This document shows, one piece after another, positions 36,499 to 45,115 of a stretch of DNA of 64,000 nt (its first letter is position 1; every line of letters begins with the position of its first letter). The position numbers and the translations under genes were made by a program. The DNA is taken from assembly GCA_936936565.1 (NCBI GenBank), contig CAKZIX010000120.1:1-64000 (forward strand). The letters are read 5' to 3'. Origin of the DNA: an uncultured Nocardiaceae bacterium. GTDB lineage: Bacteria; Actinomycetota; Actinomycetes; Mycobacteriales; Mycobacteriaceae. The notes under the pieces were generated by a model, which searched no databases, was not told where the DNA came from, and was given only the letters and a program-made list of their open reading frames with translations.

Positions 36499-37938
36499 AT
36501 GCTCGGCTATCCCGACGCGCTGCGCCGGCATCAGGACCGGTTCCGTGCGGATCCGCTGCCCTATCTCGAGCTGGGCGCGATACCGGCGGCGCTGCTCGCG
36601 GGCGCCGCCGTCGTCGCGGCGCCGTCGCTGGCAAAGCTGCTGATTCCGCTGCTGGTGGCGCTGGTCGTGATCGCGATCGACGCCCGCGCGCTCGTCGATC
36701 TCACCGTGATCGCGGCGTTCGCGACGCTGCCCGCCAACATCGACACCGGCAAGGACTTGGGTCTGGTCACCGTCCTCGGCTACGAGGCGCTCGGCCTGGT
36801 CGCCGTGGTCTACCTGCACCGGGTGGTCCGGCCCAAACCGGCCGAGATGTGGTGCGTCGGCGCGTTCGCGGTGGTCTGGCTGGTGGCGTTGCTGTCCGGG
36901 ATCGACGCCGGCAACGACGACTGGCGGATCGCCCGCGAGGCCCAATTCCTGTGGGACGCAATGCTCGGGCTGTATCTGGCGACGCTGGTCGTGCGCGCGG
37001 GGCTGGTGCGGCGCACCGCGATCGTGCTCGGCGTGGTGTTGTGGGTGTCGGCGGGGCTGATCCTGTTGGCCTCGGCCACCGGGTTCGAGTTGGCCGGGCG
37101 CGCCGAGGCGGTCAGCTTGGGCGCGCACAAGGTCACCGAGGCCACGCGGCTCATCACCAACACCCAGATGGTCAGCGCCGCAGTGCTGTGCGCGCTGGTG
37201 GCGATGTTCCTGCTGCGCGTGCGCCTCGGGGCGTTCGCGGCGCTGGCGCCGCCCGCGGCACTCATCACGCTGTTGTCGTTTTCGCGCAACGCCATTCTGG
37301 CCATCGCGGTCGCGACCGTCGCCGCGGTGCTGTTGGCCCGCACGTCGGCGGCGCTGGTGCGTGGAACCGCCCTGCTGGCCGCGGGCGCGGCACTGGTGCT
37401 GATCGGATTGCCGGTGCTCGGTGCGGCCACCGAGGACACGCCCGCAGGGACCTGGATCGAGCATCAGCAGAAGGGATTCAGCACGCGGGTGCTCGCCGGG
37501 GTGGCACAGTCCAGCACTACCGACTCCTCGCTGCGGGCACGCCTCGACGAGGACGCCAACCTGCTGCGGGCGATCGATGCGGCACCACTGCAGGGTCACG
37601 GGCTCGGCTATCGATACCAGGCGCCGTTCGGTCCGCCCGACGAGTTCCCCGCGACGTTCGGGCCGTCCTATGCGCACAACTTCTACCTGTGGTGGCTGGT
37701 GAAGGCCGGGCTCGTCGGCATGGCCGGTTTCGCCGTGTTCGCCCTCGTTCCGGTGCTGGCGGGAATCCGTTCCCGAGCGGCGCCGGCTACCGCCGCGACG
37801 GCGGTATCCGTTGCGCTGCTGTGTGTTTCCGCGGTGGCGCCGTTGCCGCTCGACCCGGTGAATTCGTTTCTGCTGGGCACCGTGCTCGGGACCGCGCTGG
37901 GTCTGGCGACCACCCGGGAGGCGACGTGCGAACACTGA
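36499..37938 (+). CDS. O-antigen ligase/polymerase-like membrane protein (second copy)
   Basis: A 479-residue polytopic protein with about 11 helices. Wzy/WaaL-type features are the long loop after residue 310 with RVLAGVAQSSTTDSSLRARL then DEDANLLRAIDAAPLQGHGL, followed by SYAHNFYLWWLVKAGLVG (H-N-x-x-L-x-x-x-x-x-G), typical of the ligase family. It starts directly after the Wzz-like stop and overlaps the lyase start by 13 bases. It is divergent in sequence from the copy at 33067, so the two probably handle different substrates or steps. Confidence 0.82.
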   Translation: MLGYPDALRRHQDRFRADPLPYLELGAIPAALLAGAAVVAAPSLAKLLIPLLVALVVIAIDARALVDLTVIAAFATLPANIDTGKDLGLVTVLGYEALGLVAVVYLHRVVRPKPAEMWCVGAFAVVWLVALLSGIDAGNDDWRIAREAQFLWDAMLGLYLATLVVRAGLVRRTAIVLGVVLWVSAGLILLASATGFELAGRAEAVSLGAHKVTEATRLITNTQMVSAAVLCALVAMFLLRVRLGAFAALAPPAALITLLSFSRNAILAIAVATVAAVLLARTSAALVRGTALLAAGAALVLIGLPVLGAATEDTPAGTWIEHQQKGFSTRVLAGVAQSSTTDSSLRARLDEDANLLRAIDAAPLQGHGLGYRYQAPFGPPDEFPATFGPSYAHNFYLWWLVKAGLVGMAGFAVFALVPVLAGIRSRAAPATAATAVSVALLCVSAVAPLPLDPVNSFLLGTVLGTALGLATTREATCEH

Positions 37939-38720
37939 CCGCGCTGCTGGTGGCGGCGGCCGTGCTCGCCGGCGCCGGCGACGCGCGCACCGTCGCGGCG
38001 CCCGCGCCGGCCTGGTTCGCCGATTTCGGCACCGGCCTGCTCGACGAGTTCGCCCCGGTGACGGCCACCGACGCCGACCCGGTACGCCCGAAGGTGGTCC
38101 GCCCCGCTGGGCGCTACCTTGCCGAGTACCGGATCACCGCGGGCGGCGCCCGCTCGCAGACCGTGCCGGATCTGACTGCCCTGCAACGTATTTCCGACGG
38201 TGACGAGCTGTGGTTCGCGTGGCGGATGTGGGTTCCGGCGGACCTGCCCCTCGGAAGTCCGGGCTTTCAGGGGTTCGCCGAGTGGAAGAACCCGGGCCTG
38301 GGAGCCGCGCCGCTGGCGTTGCTCGTCGGCCACGAGTCCACCGACTTCCGCGCCGAGGGCGGCTTCAGCCACCCCGACGGCAACCGGCTGTCGAGCGCGA
38401 ATTTGGGCCCGGTGCAGCGCGAACGCTGGATCACCTGGCTGTGGCACGTCCGTTTCGCCACCGACCCGGCACGCGGCGTGGTCGACGTGTGGCGCGACGG
38501 CGTGCAGGTCGTCGCGGGCTGGCAGCCCGCGGGCGGCACCCTGTATCCGGCGCGCGCGGCCGACGGCAGCGACCCCAACCGCGCCGACGGCACCTACGTC
38601 ACCTGGAAACTCGGGTACTTCCGGAGCCCAACGTTCACTACCGACACATTCGTCTGGATCGACGCCGCACGGGCAGGCTACTCTCGCGCGAGCGTCGAAC
38701 TGGCAACCGTTGCGCAATAA
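37926..38720 (+). CDS. Secreted polysaccharide lyase-like protein (heparin lyase I-type jelly roll)
   Basis: A 264-residue exported protein. The N-terminus (RTLTALLVAAAVLAGAGDA) is a signal peptide with a likely cleavage near residue 25. The body has the beta-jelly-roll pattern of the heparin-lyase-I-like family: DELWFAWRMWVPADLPLGSP, GFQGFAEWKNPG, WITWLWHVRFATDP, GVVDVWRDGVQVV and YVTWKLGYFRSP. It could trim the glycan during export or turnover. GTG 37926 lies inside the end of the ligase-like gene. Confidence 0.78.
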   Translation: MRTLTALLVAAAVLAGAGDARTVAAPAPAWFADFGTGLLDEFAPVTATDADPVRPKVVRPAGRYLAEYRITAGGARSQTVPDLTALQRISDGDELWFAWRMWVPADLPLGSPGFQGFAEWKNPGLGAAPLALLVGHESTDFRAEGGFSHPDGNRLSSANLGPVQRERWITWLWHVRFATDPARGVVDVWRDGVQVVAGWQPAGGTLYPARAADGSDPNRADGTYVTWKLGYFRSPTFTTDTFVWIDAARAGYSRASVELATVAQ

Positions 38721-38745
38721 CCAATTCACACCTCAAGGCGGCACC

Positions 38746-40056
38746 ATGCGGGTCGATCCCGAGCCCTCCGACGACGTCGTCGGCGTCAGCACCCGAGTCG
38801 ATGCACCCGGCACCCGGAATTCCGGGCCGGTGCTCGCGCTCGCCGCCGCCCTGACCGTGGTGGCCGCCACCGCCGTCGTGGCCTGGCGCGGCGTGGTGGT
38901 CACCGCAGGCGGGCGCGACCAAACCCTGTTCCACCTGCCCACGATCCAGAAATTCCGCGCCGAGTTCCCGCAACTAAACGTCGTCGACGTGGCCACCGCC
39001 ACCGGGCCGCTGTTCCACATCGTGATCGCCGCGATCGCGGCGGCGTTCGGCCTGGGGGTGGCTGCCACGCAGATCGCCGGGTCGCTGTTCGCCGGGGCCG
39101 CCGCCGCGACGGCAACCTCGGTGGCCGGCGAACGCACGGTGGGCGACCGGCTGCTGATCGTCGCCCCACTCCTGCTGTCGGCGTACTTCTGGCAATCGGC
39201 GCTGTGGCTCAACACCGACGATGCGGCGCTGCTGTTCACCCTGGTGGCGTTGGCGCTGCTGGCCCGCCGACAGCCCGATGCCATGTCGTTCGCGCTGATC
39301 GGCGCCGCCGCGGCGGCCGCGGTCGCCACCCGGCAGACCAACGCCTGGGTGTTGGTGCCGATCGGGCTGACGGCGCTGGTCTTCGGGGCCGATCTGCGTG
39401 GCCGGCTGGTCGCCGGTTTCGCCGGGTGCCTGCCCGCCACGCTGGTGCTTGCCTATCTGGTGCACGCGTGGGGCGGCTTCACCCCACCGGCGTTCGCCGA
39501 GCTCAACGGCATAGCCGGCAGCGGTGCGGCGTTGTCGTACGGGCTCGCGCTGGCCGGGTTCTTCGGCCTGCCGATCCTGCTCGCGACGGGCGGTGTCCCG
39601 GCCCGGCGCCACCTGGGCCTCGGCGCCGTCGTCGGCGTGCTCGGCGCGATCCCGGCCGTGGTGTTCCCGAGTTGGACCACCGCCGACGAAACCCGCCGCG
39701 GCGGGTGGCTGTGGACGGCCGTGGACCGCTTTCCCGCGATCGCGGACCGGTCGCCGCTGCTGATCGCCGGGGCCGTCTTCGGCGGCATCGTGGCCACGCT
39801 GGTGCTCGCGCGGATCGAGCGCCGGCTCGCGCTGATCGTGGCGTCGAGCTATCTCGCTGCCGCGGTCGTATTCACCTTCGGTTCCCGGCTCTACCAGCGG
39901 TACTTCGAGTTGCCGCTGGCGGCGCTGGCGCTGCTGACGCTGGCCTGGCTGTTCGCGAACGGTGCGATCGTGCGGCGCTGGCCGCTGCTCGGCCTGGCCG
40001 CCGCACAGGCGGTCCTGCTCGCGGGGATCGTCGGCTATCCCGTGCTGACGGGCTAA
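38746..40056 (+). CDS. GT-C family membrane glycosyltransferase (ALG10/PMT-like)
   Basis: A 436-residue protein with about 10 helices. After the first helix comes GGRDQTLFHLPTIQKFRAEFP (acidic residue in the first external loop), which resembles the DExFHxPQ segment of ALG10-type lipid-linked-sugar transferases; the next loop, ATATGPLFHI, also fits. Such enzymes use polyprenyl-phosphate sugars on the outer face. ATG 38746 was chosen from the start of similarity; frames upstream overlap the lyase. Its TAA shares bases with the TAG of the convergent gene (CTAA at 40053-40056). Confidence 0.72.
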   Translation: MRVDPEPSDDVVGVSTRVDAPGTRNSGPVLALAAALTVVAATAVVAWRGVVVTAGGRDQTLFHLPTIQKFRAEFPQLNVVDVATATGPLFHIVIAAIAAAFGLGVAATQIAGSLFAGAAAATATSVAGERTVGDRLLIVAPLLLSAYFWQSALWLNTDDAALLFTLVALALLARRQPDAMSFALIGAAAAAAVATRQTNAWVLVPIGLTALVFGADLRGRLVAGFAGCLPATLVLAYLVHAWGGFTPPAFAELNGIAGSGAALSYGLALAGFFGLPILLATGGVPARRHLGLGAVVGVLGAIPAVVFPSWTTADETRRGGWLWTAVDRFPAIADRSPLLIAGAVFGGIVATLVLARIERRLALIVASSYLAAAVVFTFGSRLYQRYFELPLAALALLTLAWLFANGAIVRRWPLLGLAAAQAVLLAGIVGYPVLTG

Positions 40057-41003
40057 TGCTGCTGTGCGCAGGTGGTGTCGGTCGCGGTGTCCAGCCGCGG
40101 CAGCCCCGGCAGCGTGGGGTTCAGGAATTGCACGTGGGCCAGCAGCGCGCGCGGCAGCGCGCGCGGCTGATGCACGTATCGCGAACCGTCGGTGCGGCTT
40201 TGGGCATACAGCGCGAACGAGTCGCTGTGATCGGCGTTGAACGCGCCGTAGGTCTGCAGGGCGCGCGCCACCATCGTCTGGAACGGATCGAGCCCGAACT
40301 GCCCGAGGTCCAGCGCCGGGTCCAGCCGGATCCGGATGCCCTCGGGCACCCCACCGGGCAGAATTCCGTCGGAACGTGTTGCGGGCGGGACGAATTCGGG
40401 CGAGTTGACGGGCAGCGCGAAGCGCAACGCATGGTCGATGGAACCGGAGGCCACATCGGCGGGCGTGATCAGCCCGCCGAGGTAGGACAGCTCGCCACCG
40501 GAATGCCCCGGTCCGGCCGCGTGCGCTCCGGTGCCGCTGTACACCTTGTAGGTGGCGCTGGCGTGCGCGGAGCGTGTCACCGGGTCGAAAGCCTGGAATT
40601 CGTACTCACAGCCGGTGCTGGTGTCGATCACCGCCAGGTGGGCGTCGGCGTCGCGGGTCGGCCGGAACGAGGGCAGGTACGGGATCGTGATGCGCTTGCC
40701 CGAATTGCGAATGTAGATCGATGTCGTCGGGGTGCCTGCGGGTGCGTGATACACCGCTACCGTCCAGGCATCGTCGTTGACGGCGATGTCGCCGACGCGC
40801 GGATCCGCGGACAGCAGGCGCAGCCAGAAGCCGGTGCGCGGATCGACGGTCGCGTCGGGCGGGATGGGCCGGTTGAAGAACGAGTCGCCGGCGAACAGGC
40901 GCGCGGGCCCCATCCCGGTGGGCGCGCTGGACAACGTTGCGGGCAACAGCAGCTCGATTGCCAGTGCACCGGCGACTGCGGCCAGCAAGCGAGATCGGCG
41001 CAT
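40053..41003 (-). CDS. Secreted protein of unknown function with a jelly-roll-like domain
   Basis: A 316-residue exported protein. A signal peptide (RRSRLLAAVAGALAIELLLP) is followed by FAGDSFFNRPIP. The C-terminal half contains GELSYLGGLITPADVASGSI then DHALRFALP, and PEGIRIRLDPALDLGQFGL then ARALQTYGAFNADHSDSFAL. That pattern recurs in many actinobacterial and proteobacterial secreted proteins, but I know no assigned activity. ATG 41003 was chosen because GGAG lies 6 bases upstream; ATG 41015 is an alternative. It sits in a glycan island beside a porin, so cell-envelope glycan binding or cleavage is a guess. Confidence 0.68.
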   Translation of the reverse strand: MRRSRLLAAVAGALAIELLLPATLSSAPTGMGPARLFAGDSFFNRPIPPDATVDPRTGFWLRLLSADPRVGDIAVNDDAWTVAVYHAPAGTPTTSIYIRNSGKRITIPYLPSFRPTRDADAHLAVIDTSTGCEYEFQAFDPVTRSAHASATYKVYSGTGAHAAGPGHSGGELSYLGGLITPADVASGSIDHALRFALPVNSPEFVPPATRSDGILPGGVPEGIRIRLDPALDLGQFGLDPFQTMVARALQTYGAFNADHSDSFALYAQSRTDGSRYVHQPRALPRALLAHVQFLNPTLPGLPRLDTATDTTCAQQH

Positions 41004-41255
41004 CACGTACTCCATTCCTGCGCTCAGACAACGGTAGCAGAGCGCGGGTTTGCCGCATTCGTCCGAAATACCGACCGCCGAATCCGACACGACGTCCGGT
41101 TCGGCCACGATTAACCGGCTACCGGTGGCAAACGGGCGTGATTTTGCTAATGTTTGCCCCGTTGCGTCGGCGAACGATTGACGCAGTGTCCAGGGATGTT
41201 ATGTCGGGGTTTGAGGTCGGGACGACCGGTCGCGAACTGAACGGATGAAGACTTG

Positions 41256-41885
41256 ATGAAGAACGCACGTACGCCCCGACGAGGACTCGGCACCATCGCA
41301 GCGATCGCTGCGGCCGCGTTGCTCACGTTGCCGGGCGCCGGCACGGCCACGGCGGGTATCGACAGCGTCGAGCGCATCGTCGACGGCGCCGACAACACGA
41401 TCGAGGCGATCCAGGCCGACACCGACATTCGGTTCGTGGCGCCGCTGGACGGCAACCCGCTGTCTCGTGAGTGGTTCCAGCGCGGCACCGCCGGCTTCCG
41501 GGTCGACGGCCCGGGCGCCAAGGATTTCTCCGGTGAGATCATCGTCGGATACCAGGTGGGCTACGCGGCCAGCTTCAACGGCAAGCTGAAGGCCAGCTAC
41601 TCCACGCCGTCGCTGGGTGTCGAGCTCAGCTCGGACCCGAGCATCACCCTCGGCGATCTGATCCCGCGCGCGGGCATCGAGATCGAGGTCGGGTTCGGCC
41701 CGGGCATCGCCACCGTCGAGGCCGCCAAGGGCAGCATCTCCGGCGGCGAAGGCTCCATCCGCATGACCAACTTCCACGGCACCCTGACCGGCGTCGTGGG
41801 TCCGGCAAACATCCGGCCGTTCGTGACCGTCGTCAGCTCGAAGGGCGACCGGGTCACCACGTTCGGCCGCACCTGGTCCAACTGA
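41256..41885 (+). CDS. MspA family mycomembrane porin
   Basis: A 209-residue exported protein with signal peptide TIAAIAAAALLTLPGAGTAT and mature start near GIDSVERIVDGAD. Conserved MspA features are FVAPLDGNPLSREWFQRGTA, VDGPGAKDFSGEIIVGYQVG, NFHGTLTGVVGPANIRPF and the end RVTTFGRTWSN. MspA subunits form octameric outer-membrane channels in mycolate-bearing bacteria. ATG 41256 follows an in-frame TTG. It ends two bases from the convergent DUF4832-like gene. Confidence 0.88.
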   Translation: MKNARTPRRGLGTIAAIAAAALLTLPGAGTATAGIDSVERIVDGADNTIEAIQADTDIRFVAPLDGNPLSREWFQRGTAGFRVDGPGAKDFSGEIIVGYQVGYAASFNGKLKASYSTPSLGVELSSDPSITLGDLIPRAGIEIEVGFGPGIATVEAAKGSISGGEGSIRMTNFHGTLTGVVGPANIRPFVTVVSSKGDRVTTFGRTWSN

Positions 41886-41886
41886 A

Positions 41887-44109
41887 TCACTTCGGCGTGA
41901 CCGTGATCTTGTCGATCATGAGATTGCGGTCGCAGAACCCGGCGTAGTCGTTGACGAAGGCCACCGCGATCGTGTGGTTGCCCGCGGCCAGCGACACCGG
42001 GAACGAATAGTCCGACCAGCGCGTGGTGTTGACGTTCTTCGTGCCCAGCACGACACCGTCGACACTGACCCGCAGGGTGGGCCAGCCGAAACACTGAGCC
42101 CCCATCGCGCGCACCTTGAGCGCGGTGGCAGTGGGTAACGTCGACGTCAGAGTCGCCGTCGCGTTGCCCCACAATCCGAGTGCCGAGCCGCCGGAGGCCG
42201 AGCTGTCGGCGTACACGCCGGCCGCGGCGGCCGGGGTCCACGTGCTCGCCTCGGCCTCGAAGCTGCTGACCGGCGGCGGCGACGTCGTCGTCTTCGGCAC
42301 CGACGGCGTCGCGGTCGGTGTGCTGGCCGCCGTCGGACTCGTCGTGGCGACGGTGGTGCTCGGGCTCGTCGTGGCGACGGTGGTGCTCGGGCTCGTCGTC
42401 GTGCTGACGGCGCTGCTCGGCGGCGTCGCCGGGGCCGACGTGCTGACCACCGTGGTGGGCAGCGACGGCGCCGACGAGGTCACCGTGAACGTACCGATCG
42501 GGTAGGCACCGGTGCCGTCTCGCCCGGTCTGGGCCAGCGCCAGCGGCGCGAAGTCGACGACGTTGGTGCCCGCCGGCTTGTGCTCGTGCCAGCGCACTCG
42601 CCCGACCAGGGTGTAGGTGCCCGGCGCCAGGCCCACCGTGTCGAGGGCAAGGTTGTCGGCGACCGTCCGGCTCGCCGGTGTCGCCGCCGTGTTGGTGTAG
42701 TTCTGGTCGGATACAACGCTTTTCAGGTCGACTCCGGCGGCGACGGTGCGCACCGCCGTGCCCGCCCGGTCACGCAGTTCGTACTCCGGGCGCCAGTTCT
42801 CGTACACCGGAGCGGCGCCGAAGTTGGTCCAGTTCACCGACACCGGTAGCGCGGCACCGGCGACGACGGCATCGGGCACCGCGGCCGCGCTCATCGCATA
42901 CCGGTAGCCGCTGAACTTGTTGGCCTTCGACCACAGCGCGTAGTAGGTCGCCGACATGGTGCTGCTCGCGTGCTGGTCTGGGAACCCGGTGCTGGACAGC
43001 ACCGAAATATGCTCGTTGACAACGTCTTTCAGTCCCTTTTCGTAGTACTGCTGGACCGTCGTCTGGCGGAAGTTGCACCACTCGGTGACGACCGGGGCGT
43101 ACCGCCAGCGATCGCGCAACACGGCCACGATCGGATCGTTGCCGACGACGTAGTACGACGACGGGTCCGCCGCCCACCACGGCACCGCGCCGAAGGTGCC
43201 CAGGCAGTCCGAGCGGTTGCCCACCGCCGTCGCCCGCCCGGCGAGCAACGCGTGGTCGGTGAACAGCTGCCGGGTGATCTCGGCGTTACCGGGCGCGGTC
43301 ACGATACGGGTGTTGCGGAACGCCGACAGGTGCGCCGCCACCAGCCGCACCAGCGCCGGCTTGGTGATGTACTGGTCGGCGATCTGGCTGTAATAGCCGA
43401 GCTGGCGCAGGCTGTCCTCGCCCGTCGGGCCGGGTTTGCCCAGTGTGTCACGCATGAACGCGACATGATTCTCGCTGAAGTCGCCGTAACCGGAGAATTC
43501 GAACCACGCCAGGCGCTCGTCGTTGTCGTAGCGCGCCCCGAGCGCGGCGATCAGCCGCGTGACGTGCTCCAGGTAGGTGTCGTTGTTCCAGTCCGGAACA
43601 ACGTGGCGGACAAAGCCTTTCACGTGTTCGGTGGTGGCGCCGGGGAGGCTGCGCAGCCAGTCGGGCACGCTGGCATTGACGTTGTTCGGGTAGCTGGCCG
43701 CACAGCAGGAATTGAAGGCGGTGACGCGGAACGCCAGGCGCCGATGCTGCGCCGCGGCGTTGGCGAGCTCGCGGTCGATGATGGCGAAGTCGTAGCGCTG
43801 GGTGTCCGGCGCGTCGGCCGGCAGCGTGCGCGGGTCCACCGGCTGCAAGGTCTTCCAGTCCACCCGGCCGGACCGATCGAACGTGCCCGGCCAGGCGGGG
43901 TAGCTGCTTTGCGCCGGATTGGATTGTGGGAACAGCGGTTCCAGCAGATTTTCGTGCTGTCCGCGCAGCGGGTTGGGCAGTTCGGGGGTGTCGTAGCCGA
44001 CGGTGGCGCCCACGTTCGCGGTGGCGGCTACCTCGGAGACAGTGGCGCATACCGCACCCGCGGTGATGGTCAGGCTGAGCAGGACGGCGGCAAGGCGTGC
44101 GCCCATCAT
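41887..44109 (-). CDS. Secreted DUF4832-like glycoside-hydrolase-fold protein with Ser/Thr linker and carbohydrate-binding module
   Basis: A protein of about 740 residues with a signal peptide (VLLSLTITAGAVCATVSEVA). The catalytic-type region (about 40-410) resembles DUF4832/beta-galactosidase-like barrels: NPLRGQHENLLEPLFP, then ERLAWFEFSGYGDFSENHVA, then VVTEWCNFRQTTVQQYYEKG. A beta-sandwich follows (about 430-535). Next is a linker rich in S, T, A and P, and a C-terminal module of about 125 residues (SFEAEASTWTPAAAAGVYAD to NRNLMIDKITVTPK-like end) that resembles CBM60-type calcium-dependent sugar-binding domains. It could anchor to or process a surface polysaccharide. ATG 44109 was chosen by the signal peptide start. 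Confidence 0.76.
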   Translation of the reverse strand: MMGARLAAVLLSLTITAGAVCATVSEVAATANVGATVGYDTPELPNPLRGQHENLLEPLFPQSNPAQSSYPAWPGTFDRSGRVDWKTLQPVDPRTLPADAPDTQRYDFAIIDRELANAAAQHRRLAFRVTAFNSCCAASYPNNVNASVPDWLRSLPGATTEHVKGFVRHVVPDWNNDTYLEHVTRLIAALGARYDNDERLAWFEFSGYGDFSENHVAFMRDTLGKPGPTGEDSLRQLGYYSQIADQYITKPALVRLVAAHLSAFRNTRIVTAPGNAEITRQLFTDHALLAGRATAVGNRSDCLGTFGAVPWWAADPSSYYVVGNDPIVAVLRDRWRYAPVVTEWCNFRQTTVQQYYEKGLKDVVNEHISVLSSTGFPDQHASSTMSATYYALWSKANKFSGYRYAMSAAAVPDAVVAGAALPVSVNWTNFGAAPVYENWRPEYELRDRAGTAVRTVAAGVDLKSVVSDQNYTNTAATPASRTVADNLALDTVGLAPGTYTLVGRVRWHEHKPAGTNVVDFAPLALAQTGRDGTGAYPIGTFTVTSSAPSLPTTVVSTSAPATPPSSAVSTTTSPSTTVATTSPSTTVATTSPTAASTPTATPSVPKTTTSPPPVSSFEAEASTWTPAAAAGVYADSSASGGSALGLWGNATATLTSTLPTATALKVRAMGAQCFGWPTLRVSVDGVVLGTKNVNTTRWSDYSFPVSLAAGNHTIAVAFVNDYAGFCDRNLMIDKITVTPK
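42338..42391. repeat. 27-base tandem repeat in the Ser/Thr linker of the DUF4832-like gene
   Basis: Two identical 27-base units (42338-42364 and 42365-42391), flanked by partial copies, encode the linker sequence STTVATTSP twice. Linkers of this sort vary in length by slippage. They are common between catalytic and carbohydrate-binding domains. Confidence 0.85.
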
Positions 44110-44245
44110 GGTCGAATCCGTTTCGCGCAGTGTTGCAGGATGAGTCCAGTGATACAGATGTGACAAATGTGATTTAGCAGGCGCACGGCGCAGTACGCAA
44201 TAGGTCCGTACGAACCAAATTTGGTGGGAGTGAAGTGGTGGTGGC

Positions 44246-45115
44246 TCAGCGCCAGTAGGCGCGCCAGTCCGCGGCGGTCAGCGGCTCGCGCGCACCGCGG
44301 TCGGCCGCGGCCGCGTCCTCGGCCGCGCGCACCTTCTTGGCGAACTCCACAACGGCGGTCCGCAGCCACAATTCGGCGCTACCGTCCTTACGCAGCGAGA
44401 CACTGCGAAGACTGTTCGGGACCAGCTCGTCGGGCAGCCCGGCGCGCGACGCGCGCGTGATCACCTTCTCGGCGAACGCCAGGGCCGGCTGCGCGGTGGC
44501 GATCCCGTCCAGGCACGAGTTGCGCGCCTTCTCGGCCGCCTTGCGTTGCTGCCACGCCGCGTCCTGGGCGGCCACGTCGATGGTCGCGTCGTCTGCGATG
44601 TGCGGGCTGCGGTGCACCAGTTTGGCGATCAGCGTCTCGGCCACGTCGTCGACGTCGAACCGGCTGGCTTCCTGCGCAATCCGGGAGTGGAAGAGCACCT
44701 GCAACAGCAGGTCCCCGAGCTCTTCGCGCACCAACTCCGGGTCGTCGGTGTCGATCGCGTCGAGCAGTTCGTAGGTCTCCTCCAACAGGTACGGCTTGAG
44801 CGTGGCGTGGGTCTGCTCCTTCTCCCAGCTGCCCAACTCCCACATCCGGTCCATCAGCCCGGCGGCTTCCACCAGCCCGTCGCCGACGAACATCTCGTGG
44901 CCGATGACGTTGTCGCCCTTGGCAATGCGGTCCTGCACCAGCGGGTGCGCCGGGTCCGTGCTGACGAGCACCTGGGCGCGGGGCACCACCTGCGGCATCC
45001 GCCAGCGCACCGCGACCGGCACCTCCTCGGTGAGTTGCACCGGCCCGCCCAGCAATTCGATCGCCTCCAGCGGAACCGCCATGGGGCGCATCGGATCCAG
45101 CAGCACCACCGTCAC
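44246..45115 (-). CDS. mazG: MazG family nucleoside triphosphate pyrophosphohydrolase
   Basis: MazG hydrolyses (d)NTPs to NMP and pyrophosphate and helps clear oxidised nucleotides. The 289-residue protein matches the actinobacterial form (Rv1021), with an N-terminal extension before the MazG helix-loop-helix region. EEXXE-type metal motifs are [11 protein letters not shown] and [16 protein letters not shown] (EExxD-like). GTG 45115 overlaps the mfd stop (GTGA), so the two are coupled. In mycobacteria lpqU follows directly; here about 130 bases and then the glycan island follow. Confidence 0.9.
   Translation of the reverse strand: MTVVLLDPMRPMAVPLEAIELLGGPVQLTEEVPVAVRWRMPQVVPRAQVLVSTDPAHPLVQDRIAKGDNVIGHEMFVGDGLVEAAGLMDRMWELGSWEKEQTHATLKPYLLEETYELLDAIDTDDPELVREELGDLLLQVLFHSRIAQEASRFDVDDVAETLIAKLVHRSPHIADDATIDVAAQDAAWQQRKAAEKARNSCLDGIATAQPALAFAEKVITRASRAGLPDELVPNSLRSVSLRKDGSAELWLRTAVVEFAKKVRAAEDAAAADRGAREPLTAADWRAYWR

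Noticed and set aside
44158..44173. Direct repeat ATGTGA-CAA-ATGTGA upstream of the DUF4832-like gene as a Crp or MtrA site
   Set aside because: Not a palindrome as Crp needs, and the spacing does not match an MtrA site I can defend.
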